Shown here: one piece after another, positions 54,000 through 62,182 of the stretch | Layout of the letters: every line of letters starts with the position of its first letter | Numbering within the stretch: position 1 is the stretch's first letter | The notes under the pieces: model-generated | The model's database searches: none | What the model was told of the DNA's origin: nothing | The model's input: only the letters and a program-made list of their open reading frames with translations | Position numbers and translations under genes: made by a program | Assembly: GCF_013778505.1 (NCBI RefSeq) | Contig: NZ_JAAOWU010000022.1 | Location: 24,666-88,665, forward strand | Reading direction: 5' to 3' | From: Pseudomonas sivasensis | GTDB taxonomy: Bacteria > Pseudomonadota > Gammaproteobacteria > Pseudomonadales > Pseudomonadaceae | Length of the DNA stretch: 64,000 bases

Positions 54000-56324
54000 A
54001 TGACTCGAACCCGATCTCCCCGTTCCCGTAAAAAACCTCCTTCCCGCGGCCTGCGCCCTTGGCTTGGCTGGGCGCTCAAGCTCGGCCTCGTAGGCCTTGT
54101 GGTACTCGCCGGCTTCGCCGTGTACCTCGACGCTGTGGTCCAGGAGAAGTTCTCCGGCAAGCGCTGGACCATTCCTGCAAAGGTGTACGCGCGCCCGCTG
54201 GAATTGTTCAGCGGCCAGAAGCTGAGCAAGGATGACTTCCTTACCGAGCTCGATGCCCTCGGCTACCGCCGCGAACCCGTGAGCAACGGCCCGGGTGCGG
54301 CCGCTGTCAGCGGAAACACTGTCGACCTGAATACCCGTGGCTTCCAGTTCTATGAAGGCCTGGAAAAAGCCCAGCCGGTCCGCGTGCGCTTTTCCGGTGA
54401 TTACGTCGCCGAGTTGTCCTCCCTCAACGGCTCGAAATTGCCGGTGGTACGTCTTGAACCGTTGATGATCGGCGGGATTTACCCGAAAAACCTTGAAGAT
54501 CGCATCCTGATCAAGCTTGATCAGGTGCCTCCGTACCTTCTGGAAACTCTGGTTGCGGTAGAGGATCGCGATTTTTATAGCCACTGGGGTGTTTCGCCGA
54601 AGTCGATTGCCCGTGCGGTTTGGGTGAACACGTCCGGCGGCAAGATGACCCAGGGCGGCAGTACGCTGACTCAGCAGCTGGTGAAGAACTTCTACCTCAC
54701 CAACGAGCGCAGTCTGACCCGAAAGCTCACCGAAGCGATGATGGCTATGCTGCTTGAGCTTCACTACAGCAAGCAGGAAATCCTTGAGGCATACCTCAAC
54801 GAGGTCTTCGTCGGGCAGGATGGCCAGCGCGCGGTACATGGCTTCGGTCTGGCCAGCCAGTTCTTCTTCGGTCAGCCGCTGTCTGAGTTGAAGCTGCATC
54901 AAGTGGCCTTGTTGGTGGGGATGGTCAAGGGGCCTTCCTACTACAACCCGCGTCGCAATCCTGAGCGTGCGCTTGAGCGTCGTAACCTGGTGCTGGATGT
55001 GCTTGAGCAGCAAGGCGTGGCCACGGCTGAACAGGTGGCCGCAGCGAAGAAAATGCCGCTGGGTGTGACAACTCGCGGCAAGTTGGCGGACAGTTCATTC
55101 CCAGGCTTTATCGATCTGGTTAAACGTCAACTGCGTGAAGACTACCGCGACGAGGACTTGACCGAAGAAGGTTTGCGAATTTTCACCAGTTTTGACCCGA
55201 TTTTGCAGATGAAGGCCGAAGCGTCAGTCAGCGATACCTTCAAGCGTCTGACGGGTCGTAAGGGCTCCGACGAAGTAGAAGCCGCAATGGTGGTCACCAA
55301 TCCGGAAACCGGTGAAGTCCAAGCCATGATCGGCAGTCGCCAGGCGAGTTTTGCCGGATTCAATCGTGCTTTGGATGCGGTGCGGCCGATTGGTTCGCTG
55401 GTCAAGCCTGCGGTCTACCTCACTGCGTTGGAAAAACCGAGCAAGTACACCCTGACGAGCTGGCTGTCGGATGATCCGCTGTCGGTCAAAGGCGGGGACG
55501 GCCAGGTGTGGACCCCACAGAACTTCGATCGCCGTTCCCACGGCACGGTGTTCCTGTATCAAGGCTTGGCGCACTCCTACAACATCTCTACATCTCGGCT
55601 TGGCCTGGAAGTCGGCGTGCCGAATGTCCTCAAGACGCTGGCTCGACTGGGCATCACCCGCGAATTCCCGTCGTTCCCATCGATCCTGTTGGGCGCCGGC
55701 GCCATGACGCCGATGGAAGTCGCGACCATGTACCAGACCCTCGCCAACGGTGGCTTCAACACTCCGATGCGCGGGATCCGCAGTGTACTGACGGCTGAGG
55801 GTGAGCCGCTCAAGCGCTACCCGTTCCAGATCCAGCAGCGCTTTGACGCTGGCTCTATCTACCTGATCCAGAACGCCATGCAGCGCGTGATGCGTGAAGG
55901 TACCGGTAGCTCGGTCTATAAGGTGCTTCCGTCCAACCTGACGCTGGCGGGCAAGACCGGTACCAGTAACGATTCGCGCGATAGCTGGTTTGCAGGTTTC
56001 GGTCAGGATGTACTGGCCGTGGTGTGGCTCGGTCGAGACGACAACGGTAAGACGCCTTTTACCGGTGCTACCGGTGCGTTGCAGGTCTGGACCAGTTTTA
56101 TGCGCAAGGCCGACCCGTTGCCATTGAATATGCCGCAGCCGGATAACATCGTGCAGGCCTGGATTGATCCGCATACCGGCCAGGGTTCCGACGCTAACTG
56201 TCCGGGCGCAGTACAGATGCCGTATATTCGCGGCAGCGAGCCACCACCCGGTGCTGCGTGCGGCGGCGGTGCCCCTGCGGACGCGGAATCGGTGATGGAT
56301 TGGGTCAAGGGCTGGATGAATTAA
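54000..56324 (+). CDS. mrcB: Penicillin-binding protein 1B (bifunctional peptidoglycan synthase)
   Basis: Class A PBP that polymerises and crosslinks peptidoglycan. The 774-residue protein has a basic cytoplasmic tail (TRSPRSRKKPPSRG), one membrane helix (about 25-46), a UB2H-like segment, the GT51 glycosyltransferase domain (E188 in VAVEDRDFYSHWG; GGSTLTQQLVKN) and the transpeptidase domain with S466 in GSLVK and KTGTS. The start matches Pseudomonas homologues; it lacks a ribosome binding site (see promoter). lpoP, encoding its activator, follows 16 bases later. Confidence 0.97.
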   Translation: MTRTRSPRSRKKPPSRGLRPWLGWALKLGLVGLVVLAGFAVYLDAVVQEKFSGKRWTIPAKVYARPLELFSGQKLSKDDFLTELDALGYRREPVSNGPGAAAVSGNTVDLNTRGFQFYEGLEKAQPVRVRFSGDYVAELSSLNGSKLPVVRLEPLMIGGIYPKNLEDRILIKLDQVPPYLLETLVAVEDRDFYSHWGVSPKSIARAVWVNTSGGKMTQGGSTLTQQLVKNFYLTNERSLTRKLTEAMMAMLLELHYSKQEILEAYLNEVFVGQDGQRAVHGFGLASQFFFGQPLSELKLHQVALLVGMVKGPSYYNPRRNPERALERRNLVLDVLEQQGVATAEQVAAAKKMPLGVTTRGKLADSSFPGFIDLVKRQLREDYRDEDLTEEGLRIFTSFDPILQMKAEASVSDTFKRLTGRKGSDEVEAAMVVTNPETGEVQAMIGSRQASFAGFNRALDAVRPIGSLVKPAVYLTALEKPSKYTLTSWLSDDPLSVKGGDGQVWTPQNFDRRSHGTVFLYQGLAHSYNISTSRLGLEVGVPNVLKTLARLGITREFPSFPSILLGAGAMTPMEVATMYQTLANGGFNTPMRGIRSVLTAEGEPLKRYPFQIQQRFDAGSIYLIQNAMQRVMREGTGSSVYKVLPSNLTLAGKTGTSNDSRDSWFAGFGQDVLAVVWLGRDDNGKTPFTGATGALQVWTSFMRKADPLPLNMPQPDNIVQAWIDPHTGQGSDANCPGAVQMPYIRGSEPPPGAACGGGAPADAESVMDWVKGWMN

Positions 56325-56340
56325 GCAAAGAGGGTTTCAA

Positions 56341-57075
56341 GTGAACAAGTGGTGTATTCCAGCGATTACAGCTCTGGCTTTGCTCAGCGGTTGCTCCAGC
56401 GTGCAGCGCGGCTCCATTCCCGTGGTGGATTCGAGCACTGCCGTCTCCAATAGCGACCGGATCTCGGCCAATGGCGGTTTCCGCCAGACCGTGACCAACC
56501 GTCCGGCGCAGGCCAAGCCTCAGGCCGTGCCGCAAGATTCGGGCGTGGTGGTGATGGTGCCGGGCGGCGGCGCCGCTACGTCCGCACCGATCAGTGCCGA
56601 GCCATGGACTCCAGGGCCAAGCACCTCCGGACCGATTGAGTCCACGCCCATTCAGACCGCGCCGATCAACCAGGGCACTTACAACATGCCGTCGACGCCG
56701 AGTGGCATTCCATCTTCCTCCAGTGGCGGCGGCCTTTCGGCTGACGAGCAACTGGACGGTCCGGTGCTGGCCTTGCTGACTACGGCGCAGCAACAACAGG
56801 CCGGTGGCGACCTGAACGGCGCTTCATCGAGCCTTGAGCGGGCGCAGCGAGTTGCACCTCGTGAACCGCAAGTACTGTATCGCCTGGCACAGGTACGCAT
56901 GGCCCAAGGCGATGCGCCTCAGGCCGAACAGTTCGCCCGTCGTGGCCTCACGCTGGCCAACGGTCGTCCCGATCTGCAGGCCAGTCTTTGGGTGTTAATC
57001 GGAGATGCGCGCGCCGCACAAGGTGATGCCGCTGGCGCTGCTCAGGCCCGGCAGAAAGCCAAGGTCAGCCTCTGA
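56341..57075 (+). CDS. lpoP: Outer-membrane lipoprotein activator of PBP1B, TPR type
   Basis: A 244-residue lipoprotein: signal peptide with lipobox LLSGC (Cys 18), a long Ser/Pro/Thr-rich disordered linker (about 20-135), then TPR-like helices (about 140-240; SSLERAQRVAPREPQVLYRLAQVRMAQGD in parts). In P. aeruginosa the TPR lipoprotein LpoP, encoded right after ponB/mrcB, activates PBP1B; position, lipobox, linker and TPR agree. The linker would span the periplasm. GTG start with AGAGGG upstream. Overlaps the next gene by one base (TGATG). Confidence 0.88.
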   Translation: MNKWCIPAITALALLSGCSSVQRGSIPVVDSSTAVSNSDRISANGGFRQTVTNRPAQAKPQAVPQDSGVVVMVPGGGAATSAPISAEPWTPGPSTSGPIESTPIQTAPINQGTYNMPSTPSGIPSSSSGGGLSADEQLDGPVLALLTTAQQQQAGGDLNGASSSLERAQRVAPREPQVLYRLAQVRMAQGDAPQAEQFARRGLTLANGRPDLQASLWVLIGDARAAQGDAAGAAQARQKAKVSL

Positions 57076-57404
57076 TGGATGTACGGTTTCCCGCGATTGC
57101 CGAACAGTTATTGCTGATTGAGCGCGAACTGCGCATACAAGGCTGGTGGGATGAGGTGTCCCCCAGCATTGAGGCGCTCAGCAGTGTTGAGCCGTTTTCG
57201 GTGGATACCCTGGGCTTTCACCAGTGGCTGCAATGGATTTTCCTGACGCGCATGAAGCAGATCCTCGAACAGGACCTGCCACTGCCCAATGCGTCAGGGA
57301 TTCTGGAGATGGCCGAGATGGTGTACGCCGATCGGCCGCGCGAGAGCCTCGGTTTACGCAATGCGCTGAAAAAGTTCGATCAATTGATCGTCGACGCTCG
57401 TTAA
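57075..57404 (+). CDS. YqcC family protein (DUF446)
   Basis: A 109-residue all-helical cytoplasmic protein of the YqcC family: LLIERELRIQGWWDE, DTLGFHQWLQWIFLTRMKQIL and the FDQLI end are the conserved blocks. Start overlaps the lpoP stop by one base, so translation is coupled to the cell-wall genes. In other bacteria yqcC lies next to the tRNA pseudouridine synthase truC, so no function follows from this context. Confidence 0.88.
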   Translation: MDVRFPAIAEQLLLIERELRIQGWWDEVSPSIEALSSVEPFSVDTLGFHQWLQWIFLTRMKQILEQDLPLPNASGILEMAEMVYADRPRESLGLRNALKKFDQLIVDAR

Positions 57405-57410
57405 TTGCCT

Positions 57411-57435
57411 GACTGCCGGTTTTTTCGGCAGTCTT
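57411..57435 (+). terminator. Terminator after yqcC
   Basis: GACTGCCG-N7-CGGCAGTC followed by TT, 7 bases after the yqcC stop; closes the mrcB-lpoP-yqcC unit. Confidence 0.75.
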
Positions 57436-57541
57436 GCGCATATTTCTACCGCTTGACGACATTCAGGCGAGTTTTATCCCTCCTCAAAGCCCTTTCTTCT
57501 ACGTTCTCATGCGCTTAGTTGGAAAAAAGCGCAATTATTGC

Positions 57542-57570
57542 TTGACTTGAACGGCCTGAAACAGAAGAAT
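57542..57570 (+). promoter_or_regulatory. Candidate promoter of ilvIH
   Basis: TTGACT, a 17-base spacer and AAGAAT. The -35 is near consensus, the -10 less so. Start point would be about 57577. Confidence 0.5.
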
Positions 57571-57620
57571 CCAAAGTCCGCTGTATCGGGACTGCCAGAA
57601 GCAGGCCCGCTCAGCAGATC

Positions 57621-57737
57621 ATGAGGCGCACATCCGCGCCGACCTGTTACACCCGCAACGCGTTACCTCGCGCTGGGTGGGAAAAGCCCGCAACACTTGG
57701 GACGATCCCAATACTTGCTCAGTCAGTGCTGACGTAG
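57621..57737 (+). CDS. Possible 38-residue leader peptide before ilvI
   Basis: An ATG frame of 38 codons in the ilvI leader ending TIPILAQSVLT, with Ile, Leu and Val codons (ATC, ATA, CTT, GTG, CTG) bunched in the last dozen positions, as in branched-chain attenuator peptides. However, no Shine-Dalgarno sequence precedes the ATG and the density of regulatory codons is modest, so coding is unproven. Confidence 0.25.
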   Translation: MRRTSAPTCYTRNALPRAGWEKPATLGTIPILAQSVLT

Positions 57738-57787
57738 TCGGCGACCACCGTCGCTCATGCTCTGTTGAGAAGTAAACCTATTAAGAC

Positions 57788-57808
57788 CCGTCGGTTTTCA
57801 ACGGACGG
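57788..57808 (+). other. Stem-loop just upstream of the ilvI ribosome binding site
   Basis: CCGTCGGTT and AACGGACGG pair at 8 of 9 positions over a 3-base loop, 14 bases before the AGAGGTG of ilvI. Lacks a good T-run; could be an anti-anti-element of an attenuator or a translation-control hairpin. Confidence 0.4.
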
Positions 57809-57835
57809 TATTCTGGCGTTTTAGAGGTGAACAAC

Positions 57836-59560
57836 GTGGAGCTTTTATCTGGCGGTGAGATGCTCGTCCGCTTTTTGCGTGACGAAGGCGTCGACTATAT
57901 CTACGGGTACCCAGGTGGTGCTCTGTTGCATGTTTACGACGCACTGTTCAAGGAGCCGGCTGTTACCCACATCCTGGTTCGCCACGAACAAGCCGCGACC
58001 CATATGGCTGACGGTTACGCCCGTGCCACCGGTAAAGCCGGCGTGGTGCTGGTAACGTCCGGCCCAGGCGCAACGAATGCCATTACCGGCATTGCGACTG
58101 CTTATATGGACTCCATCCCGATGGTGATCATTTCTGGCCAGGTGCCAAGCACCATGGTCGGTACCGATGCATTCCAGGAAACCGACATGATCGGTATCTC
58201 CCGGCCGATCGTGAAACACAGCTTCATGATCAAGCATGCGTCGGAAATCCCGGAAGTCATGAAAAAGGCGTTCTACCTCGCGCAGTCCGGTCGCCCGGGC
58301 CCTGTCGTGGTCGATATCCCGAAAGACATGACCAACCCCGCCGAGAAATTCGAATACGTCTTCCCGAAGAAAGCCAAGCTGCGCTCCTACAGTCCGGCTG
58401 TTCGTGGGCACTCGGGGCAAATCCGCAAGGCAGCAGAAATGCTCCTGGCAGCCAAGCGACCTGTGTTGTACTCGGGTGGCGGTGTGATCCTGGGCGGCGG
58501 CTCCGCACCGTTGACCGAATTAGCCAAGCTGCTCAACCTGCCGGTCACCAACACCCTGATGGGCCTCGGCGCTTTTCCGGGTACGGATCGTCAGTTCGTC
58601 GGCATGCTCGGCATGCACGGCAGCTACACCGCCAACCTGACCATGCACCACGCCGACGTGATCCTGGCTGTGGGTGCGCGTTTTGATGATCGTGTGATCA
58701 ACGGCGCGAGCAAATTCTGCCCGAACGCGAAGATCATCCACATCGATATCGATCCAGCGTCCATCTCCAAGACCATCAAGGCCGACGTGCCAATTGTAGG
58801 TCCTGTGGAAAGTGTGCTGACCGAAATGGTCGCTGCGCTTAAGGACATCGGTGAGACGCCGAACAAGGAATCCGTCGCCAGCTGGTGGAAGCAGATCGAC
58901 GAATGGCGCGGTGACCGCGGCCTGTTCCCTTACGACAAGGGCGACGGCAGCATCATCAAGCCTCAAACCGTGATCGAGACCCTGTGCGAAGTGACCAAGG
59001 GCGACGCCTTTGTGACCTCCGACGTGGGTCAGCACCAGATGTTCGCCGCGCAATACTACAAGTTCGACAAGCCTAACCGCTGGATCAACTCCGGTGGTCT
59101 GGGCACGATGGGCTTTGGTTTTCCTGCGGCCATGGGTGTGAAGCTGAGCTTCCCGGACAGCGACGTCGCGTGCGTTACCGGTGAAGGCAGCATCCAGATG
59201 AACATTCAGGAACTGTCGACGTGCCTGCAGTACGGTCTTCCGGTGAAGATCGTCTGCCTGAACAACGGCGTGCTGGGTATGGTTCGTCAATGGCAAGACA
59301 TGAGCTACGGCAGCCGTCACTCTCATTCCTATATGGAATCGCTTCCGGATTTCATCAAGTTGGTTGAAGCCTATGGCCACGTCGGCATTCGCATCACCGA
59401 TCTGAAAGATCTGAAGCCGAAGATGGAAGAGGCGTTCGCCATGAAGGACCGCCTGGTGTTCCTCGATATTCAAGTGGATACCAGCGAGCACGTTTATCCG
59501 ATGCAGATCAAAGACGGCTCTATGCGCGACATGTGGCTGAACAAGACGGAGCGTACTTAA
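57836..59560 (+). CDS. ilvI: Acetolactate synthase III large subunit
   Basis: ThDP-dependent first enzyme of valine/leucine/isoleucine synthesis, giving acetolactate or acetohydroxybutyrate. The 574-residue protein has the catalytic glutamate E51 in RHEQAATHMA, the FAD-binding middle domain, and the ThDP/Mg motif GEGSIQMNIQELSTCLQYGLPVKIVCLNN in segments. GTG at 57836 (MELLSGGEMLV) is chosen because AGAGGTG lies 6 bases upstream; the GTG three codons earlier would lie within that site. ilvH follows after 2 bases. Confidence 0.97.
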   Translation: MELLSGGEMLVRFLRDEGVDYIYGYPGGALLHVYDALFKEPAVTHILVRHEQAATHMADGYARATGKAGVVLVTSGPGATNAITGIATAYMDSIPMVIISGQVPSTMVGTDAFQETDMIGISRPIVKHSFMIKHASEIPEVMKKAFYLAQSGRPGPVVVDIPKDMTNPAEKFEYVFPKKAKLRSYSPAVRGHSGQIRKAAEMLLAAKRPVLYSGGGVILGGGSAPLTELAKLLNLPVTNTLMGLGAFPGTDRQFVGMLGMHGSYTANLTMHHADVILAVGARFDDRVINGASKFCPNAKIIHIDIDPASISKTIKADVPIVGPVESVLTEMVAALKDIGETPNKESVASWWKQIDEWRGDRGLFPYDKGDGSIIKPQTVIETLCEVTKGDAFVTSDVGQHQMFAAQYYKFDKPNRWINSGGLGTMGFGFPAAMGVKLSFPDSDVACVTGEGSIQMNIQELSTCLQYGLPVKIVCLNNGVLGMVRQWQDMSYGSRHSHSYMESLPDFIKLVEAYGHVGIRITDLKDLKPKMEEAFAMKDRLVFLDIQVDTSEHVYPMQIKDGSMRDMWLNKTERT

Positions 59561-59562
59561 TC

Positions 59563-60054
59563 ATGCGGCACATTATCTCCCTGCTTCTGGAGAACGAACC
59601 CGGCGCTCTGTCTCGTGTTGTCGGCCTGTTTTCGCAACGCAACTACAACATCGAAAGCCTGACCGTGGCTCCGACCGAAGACCCGACTCTGTCGCGCCTG
59701 ACGTTGACCACCGTGGGCCACGATGAGGTGATCGAGCAGATCACCAAGAACCTCAACAAGCTGATCGAAGTGGTCAAGCTGGTCGACCTGTCGGAAAGTG
59801 CCCACATCGAGCGCGAGCTGATGCTGGTAAAGGTCAAGGCTACGGGTGCCCAACGTGCCGAAATCAAGCGGACTACCGACATCTATCGCGGGCAGATCGT
59901 CGATGTGAGCGCCAGCGTTTATACCGTGCAACTGACCGGTACAAGCGACAAGTTGGACAGCTTCATCCAGTCGATCGGGACGGCCTCGATTCTGGAAACG
60001 GTACGCAGTGGTGTCACCGGGATTGCCCGTGGCGACAAAGTACTCAGCATCTAA
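59563..60054 (+). CDS. ilvH: Acetolactate synthase small (regulatory) subunit
   Basis: Regulatory subunit that activates IlvI and confers valine feedback. The 163-residue protein has the N-terminal ACT domain (HIISLLLENEPGALSRVVGLFSQRNYNIESLTV in parts) and a second ACT-like C-terminal domain. The start MRHIISLL is the family start, 2 bases after ilvI. ilvC follows after 47 bases, keeping the ilvIHC order. Confidence 0.97.
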   Translation: MRHIISLLLENEPGALSRVVGLFSQRNYNIESLTVAPTEDPTLSRLTLTTVGHDEVIEQITKNLNKLIEVVKLVDLSESAHIERELMLVKVKATGAQRAEIKRTTDIYRGQIVDVSASVYTVQLTGTSDKLDSFIQSIGTASILETVRSGVTGIARGDKVLSI

Positions 60055-60101
60055 CCCAAATTAGTGAATGGCCTTACGGCCTGGATATATAGAGGAACCT
60101 C

Positions 60102-61118
60102 ATGAAAGTTTATTACGATAAAGATTGTGACCTGTCGATCATCCAGGGCAAGAAAGTCGCCATCATCGGCTACGGCTCCCAGGGTCACGCGCAAGCTTGC
60201 AACCTGAAAGACTCCGGCGTTGACGTGACTGTTGGCCTGCGTAAAGGCTCGGCCACCGTTGCCAAGGCGGAAGCTCATGGCCTGAAAGTGACTGACGTTG
60301 CTTCCGCTGTTGCTGCTGCTGACCTGGTCATGATCCTGACCCCGGACGAGTTCCAGTCCTCGTTGTACAAAAACGAAATCGAGCCGAACATCAAGAAAGG
60401 CGCCACCCTGGCCTTCTCCCACGGCTTTGCGATTCACTACAACCAGGTTGTGCCGCGCGCAGACCTGGACGTGATCATGATCGCGCCAAAAGCGCCAGGT
60501 CACACCGTACGCTCCGAGTTCGTCAAAGGCGGTGGTATCCCTGACCTGATCGCGATCTATCAGGACGCATCCGGCAATGCCAAAAACGTTGCACTGTCCT
60601 ACGCTGCTGGCGTCGGTGGTGGTCGTACCGGCATCATCGAAACCACCTTCAAGGACGAGACCGAAACCGACCTGTTCGGCGAGCAAGCCGTTCTGTGCGG
60701 CGGTACCGTTGAGCTGGTTAAAGCCGGTTTCGAAACCCTGGTTGAAGCTGGCTACGCGCCGGAAATGGCCTACTTCGAATGCCTGCACGAACTGAAGCTG
60801 ATCGTTGACCTCATGTACGAAGGCGGTATCGCCAACATGAACTACTCGATCTCCAACAACGCCGAATACGGCGAGTACGTGACTGGCCCAGAAGTGATCA
60901 ACGCCGAGTCCCGCCAAGCTATGCGCAACGCCCTGAAACGTATTCAGGACGGCGAATACGCCAAAATGTTCATCAGTGAAGGCGCTACCGGCTACCCTTC
61001 GATGACCGCCAAGCGTCGTAACAACGCTGCTCACGGTATCGAAGTCATCGGCGAGCAACTGCGTTCCATGATGCCGTGGATCGGTGCCAACAAGATCGTC
61101 GACAAAGCTAAAAACTAA
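60102..61118 (+). CDS. ilvC: Ketol-acid reductoisomerase (class I)
   Basis: Converts acetolactate to dihydroxy-isovalerate with NADPH and Mg2+. The 338-residue short form has the Rossmann motif GYGSQGHAQA, the cofactor-specificity loop GLRKGSAT, the GHTVRSEF block and the metal-binding DLFGEQAVLCGG with E in AYFECLHELKLIVDLMYEGG. GAGGAAC lies 6 bases before the ATG. Ends in a strong terminator; its product also feeds pantoate synthesis through PanB. Confidence 0.98.
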   Translation: MKVYYDKDCDLSIIQGKKVAIIGYGSQGHAQACNLKDSGVDVTVGLRKGSATVAKAEAHGLKVTDVASAVAAADLVMILTPDEFQSSLYKNEIEPNIKKGATLAFSHGFAIHYNQVVPRADLDVIMIAPKAPGHTVRSEFVKGGGIPDLIAIYQDASGNAKNVALSYAAGVGGGRTGIIETTFKDETETDLFGEQAVLCGGTVELVKAGFETLVEAGYAPEMAYFECLHELKLIVDLMYEGGIANMNYSISNNAEYGEYVTGPEVINAESRQAMRNALKRIQDGEYAKMFISEGATGYPSMTAKRRNNAAHGIEVIGEQLRSMMPWIGANKIVDKAKN

Positions 61119-61135
61119 GTCGTACGCATCAAGAG

Positions 61136-61161
61136 AAAACGCGGCTTAGGCCGCGTTTTTT
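61136..61161 (+). terminator. Terminator after ilvC
   Basis: ACGCGGC-TTAG-GCCGCGT with AAA/TTT extension and a six-T run. Confidence 0.95.
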
Positions 61162-61179
61162 CGTTTGGGGGCGGGTTCT

Positions 61180-61187
61180 GGTATAAA
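61180..61187 (+). promoter_or_regulatory. Candidate extended -10 promoter of pssA
   Basis: TGGTATAAA (extended -10 TGN-TATAAA) 75 bases before the pssA start, directly after the ilvC terminator; no good -35. Confidence 0.45.
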
Positions 61188-61261
61188 GCTGCATCGTTTG
61201 CGAGCGAACACTCGCCGCAAGTATTGGTCGAATTTTTTCACACCGTTGCAAGGTAAAGTCC

Positions 61262-62119
61262 ATGAGCGAACGTCCCGAAGAGCCTAACCAGGCTCCTGAC
61301 GCCGAAAGCCTGCTACCGATCGATGAGCATGTCGAAGAAGGGCATGACGCTGAAGGCCGCAAGGTCCGGCATCGTGGCATCTATTTGTTGCCCAATCTGT
61401 TCACTACGGCAAACTTGTTTGCCGGGTTCTATTCCATTATCAACTCCATGAGTGCCCAAAGTGCGCTGGCGGCGGGTGATGCGGCGAGTGCCAGCAAGTA
61501 CTTCGGTTTCGCGGCCATTGCCATTTTCGTGGCCATGGTGCTCGACGGTTTGGATGGTCGTGTTGCACGTATGACCAATACCCAAAGTGCCTTCGGTGCC
61601 GAGTACGACTCGCTGTCTGACATGGTTGCATTTGGGGTCGCGCCGGCGCTGTTGGCATTTGCTTGGGCATTGGGTGACATGGGCAAGGTTGGCTGGATGG
61701 TTGCCTTCATCTATGTCGCGGGCGCCGCTTTGCGTCTGGCACGTTTCAACACTCAGGTGGGTACTGCTGATAAACGTTACTTCATCGGGTTGGCCAGTCC
61801 GGCAGCGGCGGGTGTCGTGGCGGGTATCGTCTGGGCATTCAGTGACTACGGCATCCAGGGCTCGAAAATGTCTTTCCTGGTGGCGTTAATGGTTGCCGCT
61901 GCCGGAATGCTGATGGTCAGCAACATCAAGTACAACAGCTTCAAGGAGCTTGATCTCAAAGGGCGAGTACCTTTCGTGGCAATCCTGGCAGTGGTGCTGG
62001 TGTTTGCGGTGGTCTTCAGTGATCCGCCTCGGATTCTGCTATTGGCCTTCTTGGTCTACGCCGCTTCTGGGCCAGTTCAGTACTTGCTACATATGCGCCG
62101 GGACAAAACGTTGCCTTAA
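61262..62119 (+). CDS. pssA: CDP-diacylglycerol-serine O-phosphatidyltransferase
   Basis: Makes phosphatidylserine, precursor of phosphatidylethanolamine, in the inner membrane. The 285-residue protein is the integral-membrane type II enzyme of the CDP-alcohol phosphatidyltransferase family: motif DGLDGRVARMTN ... GAEYDSLSD (DG-x2-AR-x8-G-x3-D-x3-D variant) at about residues 100-120, and seven to eight membrane helices. The hydrophilic acidic N-terminus (1-40) is cytoplasmic. Confidence 0.94.
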   Translation: MSERPEEPNQAPDAESLLPIDEHVEEGHDAEGRKVRHRGIYLLPNLFTTANLFAGFYSIINSMSAQSALAAGDAASASKYFGFAAIAIFVAMVLDGLDGRVARMTNTQSAFGAEYDSLSDMVAFGVAPALLAFAWALGDMGKVGWMVAFIYVAGAALRLARFNTQVGTADKRYFIGLASPAAAGVVAGIVWAFSDYGIQGSKMSFLVALMVAAAGMLMVSNIKYNSFKELDLKGRVPFVAILAVVLVFAVVFSDPPRILLLAFLVYAASGPVQYLLHMRRDKTLP

Positions 62120-62182
62120 TGTAATTTCCCCCATACTCCGCAGTCTATTGGTGCATCAGTCCTCCAATGCTGCGGAGTTGCC

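Larger units (their letters stand above)
57405..57835 (+). other. ilvI upstream region with long leader
   Basis: A 431-base gap. After the yqcC terminator it has a candidate promoter (57542-57570), so the ilvI mRNA would carry a leader of about 260 bases. Within it lie a 38-codon open frame (57621-57737) and a hairpin (57788-57808) just before the ilvI ribosome binding site AGAGGTG. Confidence 0.6.
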
